A stretch of 64,000 nt of DNA, taken from assembly GCF_035083965.1 (NCBI RefSeq), contig NC_089726.1, forward strand, positions 13,459,501-13,523,500. Reading direction: 5' to 3'. This DNA is from Branchiostoma lanceolatum. Taxonomy: Eukaryota > Chordata > Leptocardii > Amphioxiformes > Branchiostomatidae. This document shows, piece after piece, positions 1-11,267 of this stretch. The first letter of the stretch is position 1; every line of letters starts with the position of its first letter. The position numbers and the translations under genes were made by a program. Under the pieces are notes generated by a model. That model was given only the letters and a program-made list of their open reading frames with translations, ran no database searches and was not told the origin of the DNA.

Positions 1-776
1 TGAGACACCTGCCTAGCCGAGCCTATTCTAACAATAAGCAAGCCTACCATTGGTCGACAGTTTAGAGTAAATAGCTACGCTAGCCAATCATGGAGCCGAT
101 TACATTGAGTTGTGCAACAGGTGGAGTTGACCTCTGAGGTCAAGGTACCTTTTTGTACTGGGGAGTCAAATGGAATTAGATAGCGTCACTCCGTGTAACT
201 ACATGTATGCACGCAACCAAAGTGTTGCGGGGTTTGAAATAACTGCACAGTCAATACCATGGGGACTATGGGGTAAAATGCATGCAAAACTTCTTTCAGC
301 TCCTGTGTTTTATGACTAACACAGTGGAAACTTCACGATCTTATAATGTACTGAGCAGAATCGAAAACAACTTCTATTGTTTAAGTTCCGTTTATTGATA
401 TATCATTCAACTACACAAATCATTTTGCCTCATTTTGAGAAAGACAGCATTCCCAATCTGGCTGGAAATGTATCATCTACAGATATATCAAGACATATCC
501 GGTAGTGTAAATATCACAAAGGGTTACGTGGAAAGGTGCTTGTACATTTAGTTTTACTTTGCTTTGTTTTTGTTTTGCTTTATGTTCTATCAATATGAAA
601 TTAAATTGCATAGGGCACCAGGCTACTGACTATTAGTTGAAAAAAATGTATATGAAAAACCACCACCATCAGAATATATGACTGTGTACAAGATCATAAT
701 TGGACTTCAGGCACTTATCCACCCGATACTATGCCCTGATCGCAACTTTGACTCCTCTTAACAATATTTGTTTATT
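1..776. other. no gene seen
   Basis: I see no supportable gene or RNA here. The stretch lies downstream of the left CRADD-like gene on its transcribed strand and may include its 3' untranslated region. Confidence 0.4.
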
Positions 777-861
777 TCACAATAGATCTAATTTTTCTTG
801 TTCGATGCCGTAGTCTTCAAGCTTGTCCACTAGCTCCCTCACAGTTGCGTTCGTCCCTGTA
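777..861 (-). pseudogene. stranded 3' end of the death-domain exon
   Basis: On the minus strand this reads TNATVRELVDKLEDYGIEQE and then LDLL and a stop at 777-779. It matches the last helices of the death domains in the two neighbouring genes (ATVETLVHELRSSGI, ATVGTLIRSLEDFGV). The LINE tail at about 862-980 separates it from the rest of its exon, so it is no longer in frame with an upstream start unless the insert is spliced out. Confidence 0.75.
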
Positions 862-980
862 TCTGTATCTGTATCTATATAGCCGGTATAACCGCCATCA
901 GGCGTAACACACCAGCTTCGCAGGCACGCGGCGCGCAGCAGCTGGTCATATTACACCAAACGGTCTGTTACACCTAGTCT
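862..980 (-). mobile_element. 5'-truncated LINE 3' tail inside a coding exon
   Basis: About 119 bp matching 16411-16545 at roughly 80% by eye. On the minus strand it ends in a run of GATACA hexamers, the kind of short tandem tail seen on CR1/L2-type non-LTR elements. Both sides carry GTCCCT, a probable target-site duplication. It splits the death-domain exon of CRADD-like A. Confidence 0.7.
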
Positions 981-2000
981 TGTCCCTTGTCTGGCTTTCC
1001 AAGAGATTAACATGGAGAAGGCCCGAGACCTCATACTGAAGGGGTTTTCTGCCTTGAACCTGTCCACTTCAGCCATCTTCATGTCCAGGTGTATGGCCAG
1101 ATCTTCCCACTCTAAACCTGGACATAGATGAGAAAGTCTATTGTAAATGTGCAGACGTCATTCACAAATGTTATTTGTCCATCAGATTAACCGCTGCCGT
1201 CCCTTCTACCGAGACTTGAAATCTAACTAGCATTTGGTACACCAACGAGTAGGAATCATGATTTGCTGAGATCAAGGACATATATAATGTCCTTGCTGAG
1301 ATATGGTAACAAAGCGAATAAACATTCTCCTGCAATATTTAGGATATAGTCAAGCGGATCCAAAGCATGAAGGAAACTGAGCAGAAAGGTTTTGGTAGCA
1401 TTCTCAGTAAAAGTTACTAAAGCAGAGCAACTTTCACTTGTATCTAGTTTACCATAAGTATACACTCAGGTCATGTAGTTTCTACTGACCCAACTTTCCA
1501 GCCAAGACGTTCAGCTGTTTCTCAGTGACCCGCTTGTTGGCGACTTCAGGAGGGACGAACATGTGCTCAGTACACCGGGTAAGGTGCATGGTCTGCACGG
1601 TACGTGTATCATCTTCTTCAGGGTCGCTTGTTTGTTGCAAGGACGACCTTGTTTCTTGTAGGGGATACCGTGCATCATTTGGAGTGATGTATACGTCATT
1701 CCCTGGGCTTCTTTGTTTCCGAAAGCACTCTTCTTCCTTTTTCAGATCGTCATACAGCCATGGATACGGGTCTTCCAGCGACTCCAAAAACACACGGAAG
1801 GCACTGGAGCCCCGGGAAACAAGGATGCTCAACAGTTTTTCCACTTGCATCTTGGTCCCTGGTTGTGCTCTTACCAGCTCCAGGTCGTTAAAGTCTAGGA
1901 TATCCTCCTGTATCAAGTGATCCATGACATCGTCCGGCCTAAGGTCCCTGGTGAGCTCTTTGTACTTCCTTTTCAGGATTTTCCTATGCCTCTCCTCCAT
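951..2000 (-). CDS. CRADD/RAIDD-like adaptor A (CARD + death domain, C-terminus altered)
   Basis: Likely an apoptosis or innate-immunity adaptor that joins a caspase-type CARD to a death-domain partner. Exons: 1490-2000 and 951-1117. The ATG at 2000 starts MEERHRKILKRKYKELTRDL, a CARD of about 85 residues ending near YPWLYDDL. A linker of about 60 residues follows, then the first death-domain helix (VTEKQLNVLAGKL). The 3' exon continues with EWEDLAIHLD and VDRFKAENPF. Reading then enters a LINE tail after WKARQGT and stops at 951-953, giving about 225 residues. The original 3' end, TNATVRELVDKLEDYGI with a stop at 777-779, is visible beyond the insertion. The donor (gtcagt) is weak. Linker and death-domain start share one exon, unlike copy B, where an intron separates them. 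It could be a decaying gene or one with a new C-terminus. Confidence 0.75.
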
Positions 2001-3267
2001 AGTTTTACTGACTCGGATAACAACAGTATTCAAAGTAATTAATTGGCAGGAAAGGAACACCGTGAAAACTGAAGGGTAGGTTGAAATTTAGTTCCTCCTT
2101 GAATTGAGGACAAGCCAACAATTTACCTTCCGCTCTTCGACGTATAAAGTCCTATTTAAGCGTGGCGCCGTTGGCTGAGTTATTGAGTGAGTCAATTTTC
2201 TAGTTATTAGAACAATAGATGCATCGCCAGTGTTGCCGCAACATGAGTTTTACCTTGAGTCCCAACACATACCTCTGGCTGTGAGCTTCCTGTGGCAGGT
2301 GACCTTTCGTAAATGTTGACACATTGGAAACAGGCAGTCAAGTTACCGTCATGCACCGGGCAGGACAATGAAAGCCCTCTAAATACGTTTCTATGATACT
2401 AGTAGCGTAGTGGAAACTGCTAGTAGCACGTCTACACGGTGTATTGCAAATGGATACCTTTTAATTTGTGACCATTTTCAAAGTCCACTTTACTTGTGAG
2501 GCATATGTGTTGACTCTTGTCTCTCATGTACAGGAACATTTGACGTTTCATAGTCTACAGTCAACCGCTTGTAGACACAAACAAAGCTGTGTGGTTTCCA
2601 GTTAATAAATTCAAACATTTTTGCAGGTAAAGATAAAATTGTGATTTGTTATGAACACCGGTTTACATAGGACGCACAACACAGGATATCGCTTCCACGG
2701 CATTATTTATTTCATTTTGAAAATGGGTTAGGAAATAACATATAATTTCGAGGGCCTTCATTACATCTTATCAATGTAAGAACATTAAACGGCACATGAA
2801 GACTTACACTACGGGATAATGAATGTCTTAGCGAGTCTTTAAGGTCGGTATGATACGGTAGTTTCCAGCCACCCGATGATGCATATGATTTTAATCGAAA
2901 GACCTTAATCTGCTTGAACTTTTGCCACGTCTATGCTAGCCAAGGGTTTCGTGGATTTTATGATTACAAACAAAACATAATGAGATAATTCAACATTTCT
3001 TGGTGAGTAACTACCATCTATGATATGGACGTGCGGCAGTGATCAATTGATATTCTGTACTCTGGCACAAGACATGTTATAAATGTGAGTTAGCATTGTA
3101 ATCATGTAAGGACATAGCAAAGTTCAGTTGATTCAAAATATTTCCAGTATATGCTTTGACTAGAAGAGAAGTATGAACATTTAATCCTCATTTACGTATT
3201 TGAATAACAATATAGTAATAGTAATGATAAATCAATAATGTTACTTATTACAGAATGCTGTTTCATG
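2001..3267. other. spacer with conserved upstream block
   Basis: No gene seen. The first part is 5' flank of CRADD-like A. The string CGTCATGCACCGGGC at 2347-2361 recurs at 7668-7682, at nearly the same distance upstream of CRADD-like B. The rest is AT-rich with no recognised feature. Confidence 0.5.
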
Positions 3268-4460
3268 TTATGTCTCTTGAAGCAGAAATTCAAATTTATC
3301 CTCATCAATACCAGAACTACGTAGCTCGTGAACGAGCGTTTCAACCGTGGCGTCCCTCCCAGCCTTGGCTTTCCAGGCTACCAGCATAGCGAAAATCTGA
3401 GACTGCAGGATGTTGGGGTTTTCTGCCTTGAACCTGTCCACGTCTACCTTCTTCATGCCCAGGTGTATGGTTAGGCTCTCCCACTCTGAACCTGAAGGAA
3501 AACAAACAGGAAGAAGTAATACTAGTGTACAAGCAGGGTAATAATGTAAACATGGTCACCTGACCCGGAAAGGGACTCCTCAAGTTTTCACCTTAAATTT
3601 CACGTTCCACATTCAACAATTTTTTTTCTCTTGTTAGCATGTTGGCTTATACTGGATATCACATGACAATAAAGTCAGCTACTACCTAACTACACAACAG
3701 TGGGCTGTAGCGTTAGGACGTGACATCATGACTAGTATTGTGAAATGGCCCTATGACCTACCCAAGTTTCCCGCCAACTTGTTGAGTTGTAGTTCTGTAA
3801 CACGACTGTTGGTCCTGTCTGCTTGGGGGTGTTTTGGGGGTACTGGGTCACCTCCCACCGTCAGTCTTTCCATTGTGGCGACCACATCGTCCTTCCCTGT
3901 ATGATCAGAAACGATAAAGCACACCTTTGAAAAGATATGAAACCTGGTACTGTGTGTCTATTTTCAAAATTCTAAAAGGAAAACGTCCTAGCTGTTCTAT
4001 ATGTGGTGAACTTTGAACAAAATTGTACGACACCGTAATCTTATCAAGCAAGCTGGTGACGAATTCAAGTGACACAGTAGAATGGCAAGAAAATACAAAC
4101 AAGTGACGTGGATTGTGGATCGGCGTCAATGTCTAACACAGACTTACTTTCGTTTTCAGTGTTAGTAGCTCTCTTTTCTTCTTCCTCGACTTTCCTTGCT
4201 TCCTCGGCTAACTTGCCCTGTCCCAGATGTGTCAGCAGTTCGATCAGCAGGCCCAGGTTTCCCTTGCCAATCTGGCCAGCCTCCTCCAACATGATACAGA
4301 TTTCCTGAGGACTGGCCTTTTCGAGTCTGGCTCGCCCTAGCTTGTCGTCAGCGGTGAGCATGGCTCGGAGGCTCTTCACGTCTCTCTCAACCAGGTTTTC
4401 CGATATCTTGTGGTACAGTCGGACACGGGGGGGCAGTAGGCCGGACGACTTGGACGCCAT
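3268..4460 (-). CDS. FADD-like adaptor (DED + death domain)
   Basis: Predicted adaptor linking death receptors to a DED caspase, the known role of FADD. Exons: 4148-4460, 3762-3896 and 3268-3491; phases match and give 223 residues, close to vertebrate FADD (about 208). The ATG at 4460 starts MASKSSGLLPPRVRLYHKI. The first exon is a death effector domain (VKSLRAML, LEKASPQEICIMLEEAGQI, GLLIELLTHLGQGKLAEEA). A linker rich in Glu, Lys and Pro follows. The death domain starts at VTELQLNKLAGNLG and continues with SEWESLTIHLG, VDVDRFKAENPNILQSQIF and VETLVHELRSSGI. Its last exon resembles the matching exons of the two flanking CARD genes. The DED-DD order points to FADD rather than a caspase. An in-frame upstream extension exists, but the Met at 4460 fits the family better. 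Confidence 0.85.
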
Positions 4461-5708
4461 GTTCGTCGTTACCTGTGCACCGCTCGTGTACAGGTGTACA
4501 GACCGTACCTTCACTGTGGTCTGTATACCAAAGTGTCTGACCCCTCCCCCGGGCCCCAAACCCGGAAGTGGTCTGCCTCAACTAGAGCTCAAATTACATG
4601 TGATCTGTAGAAACTAGAAAGGTCCCAGTGGTAATACCGATCTTTCGAATATTTTCCAAAACTATTTTCGGGCAATCAGTAATAGAGTTTATACATAGAA
4701 TTCCGCTACATTTCTATGTAACTTTTTTCTGGACATCCACAGCCTTTCGGTGCTGTGACGTTCACATAAACCGTTCAAGTTAATGAATAACATACATGAA
4801 TTACATACTTCAAATTGTTACTTCACATGTAAAGAAAAAATTGCTGCATTAAATTCATGCAATAAACTGTGCACCATGGCAATCGCGAATACGGTTGTTC
4901 CTTCATCCACTGTCCATTTCCACAGCTACTGATATTTGATTAGTTAAGTTAATATACATGTACCTGGTAGCAGTGGAAAGTGACCTCTGGGTCACCTGAG
5001 TCGTTCTTTTGTTGTGTTTATAAAAGGTGAAAGGTAAAGTATCATGGCAGGTGGTGTGATCTCTTACACAGGCAAGCTCTGAGACAGTGTCAGGACAATG
5101 ACCGCAACCTCTCATGGTTAGTTGAAATATTACCTGAAACGTATCGTGAAGAAAACCGCGAATACGAAAAATACAGGTATTTTGATCTTGCAAAAAGAGA
5201 TTCATTTGACGAGGTCTCCCTGAAACTTTAATCTATTAACAAGGCACAAATTATCTATCACAGATTCACAGCATTGAAACATACTTCAGCAATAATTACA
5301 TCTTTACCTATTTCATGTATCTGATCTGTGTCCGACTCACTCTTTCAGATGATGCCGTTAGCATTGCCATAAATCATGGTAAATCATTGAGAATTTGGTT
5401 CTTACAATTAGTACTGTTGTGTTATGTGTCATCTACATTCTGAAGTACTGTTATGGGCTTTCATCATTACAAGTATTATACATTTCAGTTTCCCAAGTAT
5501 TCTCATACACCATTCATCATCGTCTCACATTTATTTCAGTTGCTTTGACATGTCGGATATTTTCCAACATGAAGTAATTAGGAAGTATCACTAAATATGT
5601 ATGTATATAAGGACATTTGTTGTCGTTGTTTATCGATGAAGTGAGAAAACTACATGATGTAACAATTTATGGCAGCATTAATTGTCCACAGAATTAGAAA
5701 GGCACAAA

Positions 5709-5712
<4 letters not shown>
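4461..5712. other. intergenic, nothing recognised
   Basis: 5' flank of the FADD-like gene and downstream flank of CRADD-like B. No supportable gene, RNA or repeat apart from the microsatellite that follows. Confidence 0.4.

Positions 5713-5713
<1 letters not shown>

Positions 5714-5780
<67 letters not shown>
5714..5780. repeat. (CT)n microsatellite
   Basis: About 67 bp of uninterrupted CT dinucleotide, followed by AGATCT-rich sequence up to the last exon of CRADD-like B. Confidence 0.95.
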
Positions 5781-5781
<1 letters not shown>

Positions 5782-5852
5782 GATCTAGATGTTTCTAGAT
5801 CTCTCTCCAGATCTCTCTGCGGACTTCATATATCCGGCTTCACACGACTGAT

Positions 5853-7313
5853 CTAACTTGTCTGAGTTAAAAACTTAAAATCCAGTCCAACGCCAAAGTC
5901 CTCCAGACTGCGGATCAGTGTTCCCACCGTGGCAGCGCCCCCTCTCCTGGCCCTCCAGGCCATGAGCATGGAGAAGATCTGTGACCTGGTGTTGTAGGGG
6001 TTGTCTGCCTTGAACCTGTCCACATCTGCCTTCGACAGGTCCAGGTGTATGGCCAGGTTCTCCCACTCGTGCCCTGGATAAACATAAGGAAACTTTGTTA
6101 CTATTTTACCACCGACTCCAGGATGACAACTAGAGACAACACCAATACACCAGTAATAAACGTTCGCCAAAGACCTGGACATTGAAAGCATCAGGGGTTT
6201 AGCGCCTGAGTGCACAACTGTCTTCTGGTGCAGTGGTCAAGATCATACTAGTGTATCAACATTGGAAATTGTACAGGGAAATTGTATATTTACTTATACT
6301 ATGTTGCACTGAAAATACCACACTTGAATCTCGATAATTGTATTTCAGCAGTCAGTGACGTCTGACGCCTGACGTCTTTGACAGTTGGAATTGTATGCAC
6401 ATAAGTAGAAATTAAAGTTGAGATTGAGGCTCTCTTGTTGCCTGGTACAACTCCTTTCCCTCCCTTACACTAGGCAGTCAGAGCCAGGCACATAGTTTAG
6501 ATGGACACACACTGCGTAAAAAAGTCGGAAATGACTCACCTAACTTTCCAGCCAAGACGTTAAGCTGTTTCTCTGTGACGCGATTGCTGTCGACTTTAGG
6601 TGGGACCTCAAATCGGGTGTGTTGGTTGCTGAGTTGCATGTTTCCCATCTTCCGGGTGACCTTTTCCTCGTCTGCATGGTCACAGAATAACGATTTTGTA
6701 AAAAGAAAATAACATAAGCTAAATGCACGCATTACGCTGAAATGACAGAATCTTTTAAATTTTGTATGCTTTCATCAATCATATCGTTAAACCGGTATGC
6801 CAAGTTATGTTTCTTACCTGTCAATGGAGGTTCAGACCCACCGGCAGTCCCCTGTACCACTGCTTTCTCTCTTGTCTGTGTACCTGGCTGGGGCGGTCGC
6901 TTCACACATGTTTGCTCTTCAGGTATCAATGGTTGGTTAGGAGATGGCTTTTCCGTCTCCTGGAAAGGCTGCCTCGCATCACTGGTGCTGGTGTTCTCGT
7001 CTTGTTTCGGTGCCGGCTGTTGTGGTTGTCTCGCTGACTCCTCGTCTGCTTTCTTCAGGTCCTTGTGTAGCCAAGGGTACCGCTCTTCAATCGATTCCAG
7101 GAACACACCAAACGCCCTGGGACCGCGGGTGAGGAGGATGCTCAACAGTTTCTCCACTTGTAGCTTGTTCACTTTTTGGGCTCTCACCAGTTCAATGTCA
7201 TTAAAGTCAAAGACGTCCTCTTGTATTAGATGATCCATGATATCGTCCGGCCTGAGGTCCCGGGTAAGGTCTTTATATTTCTTCTTCAAGATTTTCTTGT
7301 GCCTCTCCTCCAT
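5853..7313 (-). CDS. CRADD/RAIDD-like adaptor B (CARD + death domain)
   Basis: Likely a CARD-to-death-domain adaptor in apoptotic or innate-immune signalling, the role known for RAIDD. Exons: 6818-7313, 6540-6671 and 5853-6073; phases agree and give 282 residues (human CRADD 199), the excess being a long linker. The ATG at 7313 starts MEERHKKILKKKYKDLTRDL. The CARD runs to about residue 85 (LLSILLTRGPRAFGVFLESI, RYPWLHKDLK). The linker is rich in Pro, Gln and Glu. The death domain begins at VTEKQLNVLAGKLG and continues HEWENLAIHLDLSK, ADVDRFKADNPYNTRSQIF, ATVGTLIRSLEDFGV. It is the intact sister of CRADD-like A, with more than 60% identity in the CARD by eye. A splice acceptor just upstream of the ATG suggests a noncoding first exon. 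Confidence 0.85.
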
Positions 7314-8290
7314 TCTTGTACTTCCTACAACATCGAAAGACACAGAATTTAAGTCTAACAGCATCAATTCACTTGCAGGCTGGTCAGAGATGAGTGGAAG
7401 AAACTTCAACTCGATTCGTCTCGGTGATCGAACCCGGAAGTAACTTATTTACTTCATTTATGCTTTTATCTTATGTATTGGAAAACACGACCGAGCGTTA
7501 TATTTTGACTGGAAACAAATGGGAAAGAAAACACGAAACTACCCCACCTTTTGGCACACACGTCTTGTAAGTACTTCCTGTACTGCTCCTTAAGTTCGGG
7601 ATTCCCCGTTAGTCAGTTACCCTTAATAGACGACCTTTTGTTGACACCTGCGCGAAGGTGCAATACCCGTCATGCACCGGGCGGCGTAAATGAAAACACG
7701 CCAGGGCGACTGTCTGCATGTTGGGGGGACTTTCTTTTGCGTTCTTTGCCACAAATACGGCAGTTGTGGCGCCATTGGTTATCGCATAGGTTTAGGCCCT
7801 CATCGATTCTGCTCATTGGATAACCTATGATGTTGTCAACCAATAGTTTACCCTAGGACCATTGCAGGGTAGCCTTTCCTGTGCATGTAATGCGTACCTG
7901 GCCATCCAAAATGAACAGGTCTTTTGAGGTCTACAAATGTAAAGGCGGAATTCCATGAGTTCAGCAGACATGGATTTATCCTTGTATACGTTTTGCTTCT
8001 TTACACTCATTTACAATTAGCTAAATGTAAAAAAAAACATCATGTATCACACAGACAAAAGGTTTCTTGATATAACGTTATATACTGTAATTCTTGTTTC
8101 TTTCACTGTAACTTTATGTTCACTGTTTTCACTGTCACCTCTGTACCGTGAACTTATCATCACCGTGAAAAACCTTTATACATATTCTCACATTGATGGA
8201 ATGTTTAATAGTTTTTTTTATTTTTTTTTTTTTTATTTCGATTTACCACATTTTGTGGAAGGATTGACATAACAGGTGAACTATCACCTT
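7314..8290. other. 5' flank of CRADD-like B, no gene seen
   Basis: Contains the CGTCATGCACCGGGC block at 7668-7682 shared with CRADD-like A. The rest holds no supportable gene. A T-rich run lies near 8207-8235. Confidence 0.4.
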
Positions 8291-8295
8291 TTCAA

Positions 8296-8640
8296 GATGT
8301 CAACCCAGACCGGACTGTAAGATTTGGACCATCGCACACCGGGGCATGCCCCTACTCTTTTTCGAAATGTGTGGTGGGTTCTTTAACGTGCGCGGGGTGT
8401 GGCTCTCCCCAAACATGGGACCTCCATTTAACGTCCTATCCGAGGGACTTCCCTAACCCTAGATGAGCTAGGTACTCATTTACACCTGAGTGAAGTGAGG
8501 AAAGTCGTGTTAAGTGCCTTTCCCAAGGGCACAACGTCGGGGCGCAAATTCGGACATGTCTCTGGGCACAACCCGGGATTAGATCCCGGGTCCCATTGTT
8601 TGACAGCCACGCGCTCTACACTTGCGCCACACGACGCCAC
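8296..8640 (-). mobile_element. tRNA-derived SINE-like repeat
   Basis: On the minus strand the right end has an A-box-like TGGCGCAAGTGTAGAGCG and a B-box-like GGGATCTAATCCCGGG, the layout of a tRNA-derived promoter. A body of about 250 bp follows, containing CCTTGGGAAAGGCACTTAAC and GTTAAAGAACCCACC, phrases I associate with widespread marine-invertebrate SINEs. The family name is not certain. No clear target-site duplication was found. Confidence 0.65.
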
Positions 8641-9764
8641 GTTTTTGCCTACCTTAACATTTACTAAACATCACAATACAATATTTAACTTCTATGAGAA
8701 TGGTTTTGACTTTTGACACAAAAATAGATGATATACGGAGGGCACACAAGGTTTACTTTACTTCTGTCAAGGACAAATATAAACATATTGTGGTAGTTTT
8801 GTGCTCCTATATAGTATTTTTACGTCAACCATACTAAACACAAGTCTTACTAAAATCTTGCATATCTTACTAAATGATATGTTTGGTGCAATTCTATCGG
8901 AGGTCCTCAAGGCCATTTTAGAAGATCTGTTAGTTGCAGCTTTTGACACAGACACATACATGTAACATGGCACATATGTTGTGAGACAACTTCTCCCAGA
9001 CTGTGCAAATACATAAATGTACTATCAATACTGGTGCTGAATTGCACATTTCGTTACTAGTTTTGACTATGACAACTACTCTATGTACAGTATGAGATAT
9101 CTCTCCATTTATGTTTTTGCCTATGTGATTCTATCAAAATGTACTGAACTGATGCAAGCTTGCCATCTGACTGTATTCCAAACCATACAGTGAACAAACA
9201 TCCACGAAAAGAATCTGCTTGGTTACCATACACAAAAAAGTGTAGTTTTAGAAACAGTAAATGACAATAGGCTGACATATGGCCTACATACATGTATTAT
9301 AGTTTTGTTCATAAGATGCATTAACTCTTAAATAAGTAAATGTGCACTTCCAGAATATGTTGGAAATACTAATACTACTTTTGATAAAATTTACACAAGT
9401 TATCTCCTTCAAGTATAACTTGACTAAATGATGATTCAGGGATCTAGTTATCCAGATGGTCCCTTCTGTTATTCCTGTCATGACAGCGACATAATAGAAA
9501 CTTGTGCTTATTATATGTACAGCACAAGCAAACTTGATGTACCAGCACTGTGACAAATCTTCCTGCAATTCTTTCATGAAGTGTTCGTGTAAAAATGTCC
9601 AGGTAGTATGTAACAGTCTTATAATTGTAGTGGCAACAATTGTTCCATCACTATATAGTAAAAACATCTACTATTCCTTCTTCCACAGATGGATGCCCCT
9701 ACTCTGGATTCTGTACCCATGGTGGCATCATCATGACATTCAGTGGTCCCTCACTGTGTAGATG
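8641..9764. other. no gene seen; probable 3' UTR of next gene at right end
   Basis: AT-rich sequence without a recognisable domain. The part next to 9764 is probably the 3' untranslated region of the minus-strand 177-residue gene. Confidence 0.35.
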
Positions 9765-11267
9765 TCACCACAGTGGGTGCCTCTTGAACATCCCCTGCCA
9801 CTGGTACCTCTCCGCCTCCCGTAGTCTGGTGTTCAGGAAACGTAACTTCTGGTCCAGCTCATCCATCTCAGCCTCCAGACGGGCATTCCTCCTGAAGTGT
9901 CAAAAGAGATGAAGAGTTACGAGACATCTTTCCTTCAGCAGATGGTCAAGATTAGTTATCATGTAGCCTGACAAATCATGCTCCTAGAGGCCGGCCGGTC
10001 CTGTAACCGCTAGTGGTGGGGGTCAGTAACCTCCGGCCGAGAGCTTTATGTAAACACAGGCTAGTTATCATGCTGCACTGTCTCTGGGTATCAGGGTGTT
10101 GACTGTTATAATGTCACAAAATTAGCATTACAATGAATTCATTTTTCAGCATGCATACAAATGATACTTCAAAATTCAAATAAAGAGAATCATTACGTTA
10201 GGGCTTGTCCATCTTAAAGGTTTCGTACTATGGAAAACTATATTTCTGCTTTGCTACATTACTCAGTACACAATAGTCAATATATCAGGTACATCATATC
10301 CTAGGAAAATATCAATTTAATGCATAAACTGCATAATAGAGCTAACCCTTTGTAATAACCTTCCGCTAGTTGGGTAGCCCTGGTTGTACTTATTTTACAG
10401 CCAAATAAATCAATCAACTGCATACTATTATGAATTTTGTCCCCACCTATTTCTGAGCTCTGGTGCGATGTGCTCCAGCCTGTCTATCCTGCCGCCCAGC
10501 TGCTGCACCCTGGCCCGGATGGTGTGGTAGTAGCTGGGCATGACGACAGAGCGGGGCTCGGCGGACACGTGCTGGTACTGGCGGCACACCTCCAGCGCGT
10601 ACGGCCGGTGTCTGGAGTTGGGCGGCACCTCGCGGTTGATGGGGATGAGAGATCCTCTGTTAAGAGACAAACATAAACTAACGGTAAACTTACGTGGCTG
10701 TGATGATCTACAAAAAGCTATAGCAATTTCTGTTGATGATATTGTTAACACACGACGGATTATCGCAGATATTTGTTGTTGTTGTCCTTGTCTATTGCGC
10801 GGTCTCTTGTAAATTAAAATTATGTGCTGGACCAAGGAGGTTATGCTGGACAAAATCCATGCCCAAATGATTTCGCCCCTCCCCCAATATAATTTACTTA
10901 TCTATTCTATAGATCAAGTTGGTTTATTAAACAGTTTCAAACTATACGTCAACAAATCTTCACTCCAAACTAGAAATTTTCAGGGCAAATGAGTGCTTTT
11001 CTGATTAATCTTGGAAAGGAGGGCGTCAATACCCATTCCCCTCATCCATGGGCACCGTTATCCGCGTTACCTGTTGTTCCGCAACTTCATCACCAAATCC
11101 GGCTGATTCAACTCCAACTTTTCCCTCAAAATCCTCCGGACGTCCCGTGAGTCCGCATCCTTCGGGATGAAGACTTCCAGAGGCGGACAAACGGGACCAT
11201 CATCGCACAAATCAAGCCGCTGTACCGAGAACCAGAGACGAAAACAATTTCTCCTTTCGTCGGCCAT
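9765..11267 (-). CDS. unrecognised 177-residue protein, basic with C-terminal coiled coil
   Basis: I cannot name the family. Exons: 11071-11267, 10447-10656 and 9765-9891, with good splice sites; lengths 197+210+127 give exactly 178 codons. The ATG at 11267 starts MADERRNCFRLWFSVQRLDL. Residues 1-66 alternate beta-like and helix-like segments (PLEVFIPKDADSRDVRRIL), loosely like a ubiquitin or PB1-type fold. The middle has RGSLIPINREVPPNSRHRPY and ALEVCRQYQHVSAE. From about residue 105 to the end it is a likely coiled coil (VQQLGGRIDRLEHIAPELRN, RLEAEMDELDQKLRFLNTRL). There is no signal peptide or membrane segment. The consistent phases and compact size suggest a real conserved gene. Confidence 0.75.
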
